This document shows, piece by piece, positions 52,878 to 55,004 of a stretch of DNA of 55,004 nucleotides (its first letter is position 1; every line of letters starts with the position of its first letter). The notes beneath the pieces were generated by a model. The model had not been told where the DNA came from. It saw only the letters and a program-made list of their open reading frames with translations, and ran no database searches. The stretch is from Salinivirgaceae bacterium (GTDB lineage Bacteria; Bacteroidota; Bacteroidia; Bacteroidales; SZUA-534): the NCBI GenBank assembly GCA_030620515.1, contig JAUXEM010000003.1:1-55004 (forward strand), read 5' to 3'. Position numbers and translations under genes: made by a program.

Positions 52878-54095
52878 TTATTTTACATTAGTTGAAAAAG
52901 CAAGATGCTTTGAAGAGAATGTTAGTTTTGTTTTTTGCGTTCCTTTCACTTTTTTTACTTTCACTTTTCCATTCGTTATTTTGTTTACTCCTGAAATTCC
53001 TGCTTTAACTATGTTGCTTGCTAAACTTTTAGAATTAATCTTTTCTTTTGTTGCTTTTTGTTCAACACTTGCAATTTTTTTGTTTAAAATAGCAGAACTT
53101 GAGGCCTTTATTATTTTTTTATTAATTGTACATTTTTTACATTTAATATTGTTTATGGTTTTAGGTTTAAGAGATTCAACATGTGGGGTTCTTTCATTTT
53201 CGAAAGCATTATTGCTAAAAAAACTTTCTTTTTTTATTTTTCTGGTTTGTTGGGAATCATTTTTAAAACTAATTGCATCTTCTTTAATATTTTTGCTTAT
53301 TTGTTTTGTTGTTCTTATTTGACCCGTATTACTGCTGGCATCAACATCAATTATTGTTGCTGTTTGTATATTATTCAGTATTGATGGTGTTCTGTAAACA
53401 AATAACGACAAAGCCAAAACTGCCGCAATCGATGCTGCGGATGAAATATACTTTCTTGTCTGTGCGCCTAAAAACTGGAATTTCTTCAGATTCGCCTTGT
53501 TGGGGAATACAATCGAATAATCGGGAGCAAATTTAATCTGGCTAACTAAATCGTACTCTTTTTTCAGCTTCTTGTTTTTGGCTATATATTTATTAAGGGC
53601 AGTTGCCCCTTGGTAATTCAACCACCCTTCGCTACAAGCAATACAATATTCGATAAAATTATTAGGGTTAATAACATGCGAAGTAAAGCTTTGCTTCAGG
53701 GTGAGTTTTTCGTTATAAATTGTATTTTCAGAAATGAATTTTGTTTTTGCAAATAGGTTAAATTCTTTTTGTTTCTCTTTTTCAGCTAATACTGCGGTGT
53801 TAAATCGCTGCTCTTCGTCAGGCGAAAGCTGTTGTTCTAGTTTTGCCACACATAACTGCTGAAAAAACTCAGAATTTGCCGAACTCGTTTCATAAGGAAT
53901 GTTTTTTAAGTTCTCTTTATTGCTCAAAATAATTTCTGATGTTTCATTTTCACTATTCTTAAACAGCTCAAATTCATCATTAATATTAGGATTTGCTGCA
54001 AGAAATTGAACTACTTCATTTGCAGTTTCTTCAGAAAGTTTTCCTTCCGAATAATCTACCAAAAACAGTTCGTAGTTATTTTTACCTATTCTCAT
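52878..54095 (-). CDS. Probable membrane anti-sigma factor
   Basis: 405 residues. The N terminus (NYELFLVDYSEGKLSEETANEVVQFLAANPNINDEF) has the look of the helical anti-sigma domain found in Bacteroidota ECF operons. A single membrane helix lies at about 208-226 (ISSAASIAAVLALSLFVYRT). The C-terminal 175 residues are Lys/Ser-rich and would be periplasmic. It starts 12 bases after the ECF sigma gene. No zinc HxxxCxxC motif is visible, so it would not be a classical ZAS protein. The assignment rests on topology and position. Confidence 0.7.
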   Translation of the reverse strand: MRIGKNNYELFLVDYSEGKLSEETANEVVQFLAANPNINDEFELFKNSENETSEIILSNKENLKNIPYETSSANSEFFQQLCVAKLEQQLSPDEEQRFNTAVLAEKEKQKEFNLFAKTKFISENTIYNEKLTLKQSFTSHVINPNNFIEYCIACSEGWLNYQGATALNKYIAKNKKLKKEYDLVSQIKFAPDYSIVFPNKANLKKFQFLGAQTRKYISSAASIAAVLALSLFVYRTPSILNNIQTATIIDVDASSNTGQIRTTKQISKNIKEDAISFKNDSQQTRKIKKESFFSNNAFENERTPHVESLKPKTINNIKCKKCTINKKIIKASSSAILNKKIASVEQKATKEKINSKSLASNIVKAGISGVNKITNGKVKVKKVKGTQKTKLTFSSKHLAFSTNVK

Positions 54096-54107
54096 TTAAA
54101 ATCCTAT

Positions 54108-54593
54108 TTAAATTACGGCTTCCATACTACCAATGTATTCTTTAAGTGCTACACGAGCTCTAAATATGTAAACCTTTACTTGCGATTCACTTAAACCTGT
54201 AATTTCTCCTATTTCTTTATACGAGTAACCCTCGTAGTCGCGCAATAGGATTATTGATTTTTGCGTCTCGTTTAGTTTGTTTAATGCGTCAGTAAGCACA
54301 TCGCTTAAATCGGTGTACTGTTTTGTGTGAGAGTATTTATCTTCACGCACTTGTTCAAAATCTGTTTGTCGTTTTTCTTTTCGAATAACATCAATCATTG
54401 TGTGATAAGCTGTTGTAAATATATATGACTTCACTTTTAGTGGATTCACATTTTTTACATTTATCCAAAGTTTCTCAAAACTATCTTGAACAATGTCTTT
54501 AGCTTTTTCGCTGTTTTTAATGTTTTTTAGAATAAAGCGATAAACATTATCCGAATACTCATCTACGGCATTATTGTAATCTTTTAAATTCAC
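54108..54593 (-). CDS. ECF-type RNA polymerase sigma factor
   Basis: 161 residues. Region 2 covers about 8-75 (EYSDNVYRFILKNIKNSEKAKDIVQDSFEKLW) and region 4 about 105-155, with the helix-turn-helix YSYKEIGEITGLSESQVKVYIFRARVALKEYI. No extra C-terminal domain. It heads an operon with a probable anti-sigma factor and a barrel protein, the usual Bacteroidota layout for sensing envelope conditions. Two ECF-type promoter candidates lie upstream, suggesting it activates its own operon. Confidence 0.92.
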   Translation of the reverse strand: MNLKDYNNAVDEYSDNVYRFILKNIKNSEKAKDIVQDSFEKLWINVKNVNPLKVKSYIFTTAYHTMIDVIRKEKRQTDFEQVREDKYSHTKQYTDLSDVLTDALNKLNETQKSIILLRDYEGYSYKEIGEITGLSESQVKVYIFRARVALKEYIGSMEAVI

Positions 54594-54668
54594 TTTAATT
54601 ATTGCTTAGTTAAAGTTTTTTATTTATTATAAACGATTCACAAAAAAAATTTAAATATGTTTTCTTTT

Positions 54669-54696
54669 GAGAACGTACAATGAAATAAATTGTTAC
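54669..54696 (-). promoter_or_regulatory. ECF-type promoter candidate P2 of the sigma operon
   Basis: On the minus strand GTAACA (54696-54691), a 15-base spacer, then CGTTCTC (54675-54669). The AAC and CGT cores are the usual ECF -35 and -10 motifs. The -35 lies at the edge of the ACCCTC/GAGGGT hairpin. Confidence 0.45.
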
Positions 54697-54730
54697 CCTC
54701 GTGAGGGTTTTCTTCTGGCTTTATGTAAGT

Positions 54731-54756
54731 GACGGAAAGGTATGCGATTTGTTACA
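54731..54756 (-). promoter_or_regulatory. ECF-type promoter candidate P1 of the sigma operon
   Basis: On the minus strand TGTAACA (54756-54750), a 15-base spacer, then CGTC (54734-54731). This is a classic ECF-type arrangement and has the same spacer length as P2, 138 bases upstream of the sigma start codon. Confidence 0.5.
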
Positions 54757-55004
54757 AACTTTTTTATTTCTTTTGTTTTGGCATGGTTAAATGTTGCACG
54801 TTTGCGGCATAGCTGTTAAGCTAACAAAAGGATACGTATTCCTTCGGTTTAATGCTACATCGAACTAAGCGCATGAATTATTCAGGTTATTGCGCCGTGC
54901 AAGTCCATAAGGTGGGGATTTTTTTTTCAGGCGTATTGAAAAGATGAAACACCTTTGAGCATGCCTGTAGGTAATCAATCCTACGTGGAAAGGTTGGTCA
55001 GCCA

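Larger units (their letters stand above)
54594..55004. other. Upstream region of the sigma operon and structured right edge
   Basis: 54594-54760 contains the sigma operon promoters and a CCCTC/GAGGG hairpin. From about 54780 to the edge the sequence becomes richer in GC and full of short hairpins: TAGCT/AGCTA, AAGGA/TCCTT, GCGC/GCGC, AGGC/GCCT and GTAGG-taatcaat-CCTAC near 54967-54984. It has no reading frame. It looks like part of a structured RNA continuing beyond the window. Confidence 0.45.

Overview
The window is AT-rich DNA from a member of the Bacteroidota, most likely a marine or anaerobic Bacteroidales/Marinilabiliales-type organism. The evidence is threefold: families largely restricted to that phylum (DUF4292, DUF4175, DUF4837, DUF5723 and OmpA proteins with PD40 repeats); gene order DUF4292-EnvC-DUF4175-anti-sigma-type ATPase-YbeY-MnmG; and repeated promoter elements of the Bacteroidota form TAnnTTTG, often only a few bases before the start codon. 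No rRNA, tRNA, CRISPR array, phage gene or transposase was recognised.

Region 1 (1-7360) is a tightly packed + strand operon, with several genes overlapping: cell-envelope genes (DUF4292 tail, EnvC-like amidase activator, DUF4175 coiled-coil membrane protein), then a small HATPase, ybeY and mnmG. Region 2 (7361-10818) has no convincing gene over 3.4 kb. It carries three near-identical parS-type palindromes, the first directly after the mnmG stop codon, and a fourth lies just beyond typA. This suggests an origin-proximal centromere region bound by ParB. Region 3 (10819-24666) holds typA, a minus-strand envelope group (lipoprotein plus DUF5723 barrel; OmpA/PD40 protein), a candidate small RNA, a DUF4837 lipoprotein, a nitroreductase, a GT9 glycosyltransferase, a U32 protein and a DUF3795 protein.

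Region 4 (24667-31603) contains a SulP transporter, rluF with a DUF3859 gene, a BaiN-type flavoprotein, pgk and a single-domain response regulator. Region 5 (31604-39657) is the most unusual part. A TetR-family regulator carries a textbook EF-hand calcium loop inside its sensor domain. It is followed by a LolA-like periplasmic protein, two FtsX/MacB-type permeases, an ABC ATPase and an outer-membrane barrel, together a plausible lipoprotein or lipid export route. Two four-helix-bundle (23S-IVP-like) genes have been inserted into this operon, each bounded by its own short repeats, and a third is present only as a fragment.

Region 6 (39658-55004) includes AIM24, exonuclease III, a periplasmic rhodanese-thioredoxin fusion, a long RluA-type pseudouridine synthase, GtrA, an esterase, ilvE, a tandem universal stress protein, a nucleotide cyclase fused to an HD domain, and an ECF sigma / anti-sigma / barrel operon with two candidate ECF-type promoters. 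Spacers throughout contain several families of short interspersed repeats and palindromes. The right edge is unusually structured and may be the start of an RNA element. All assignments were made by eye; coordinates of repeats and motifs were read from the sequence.
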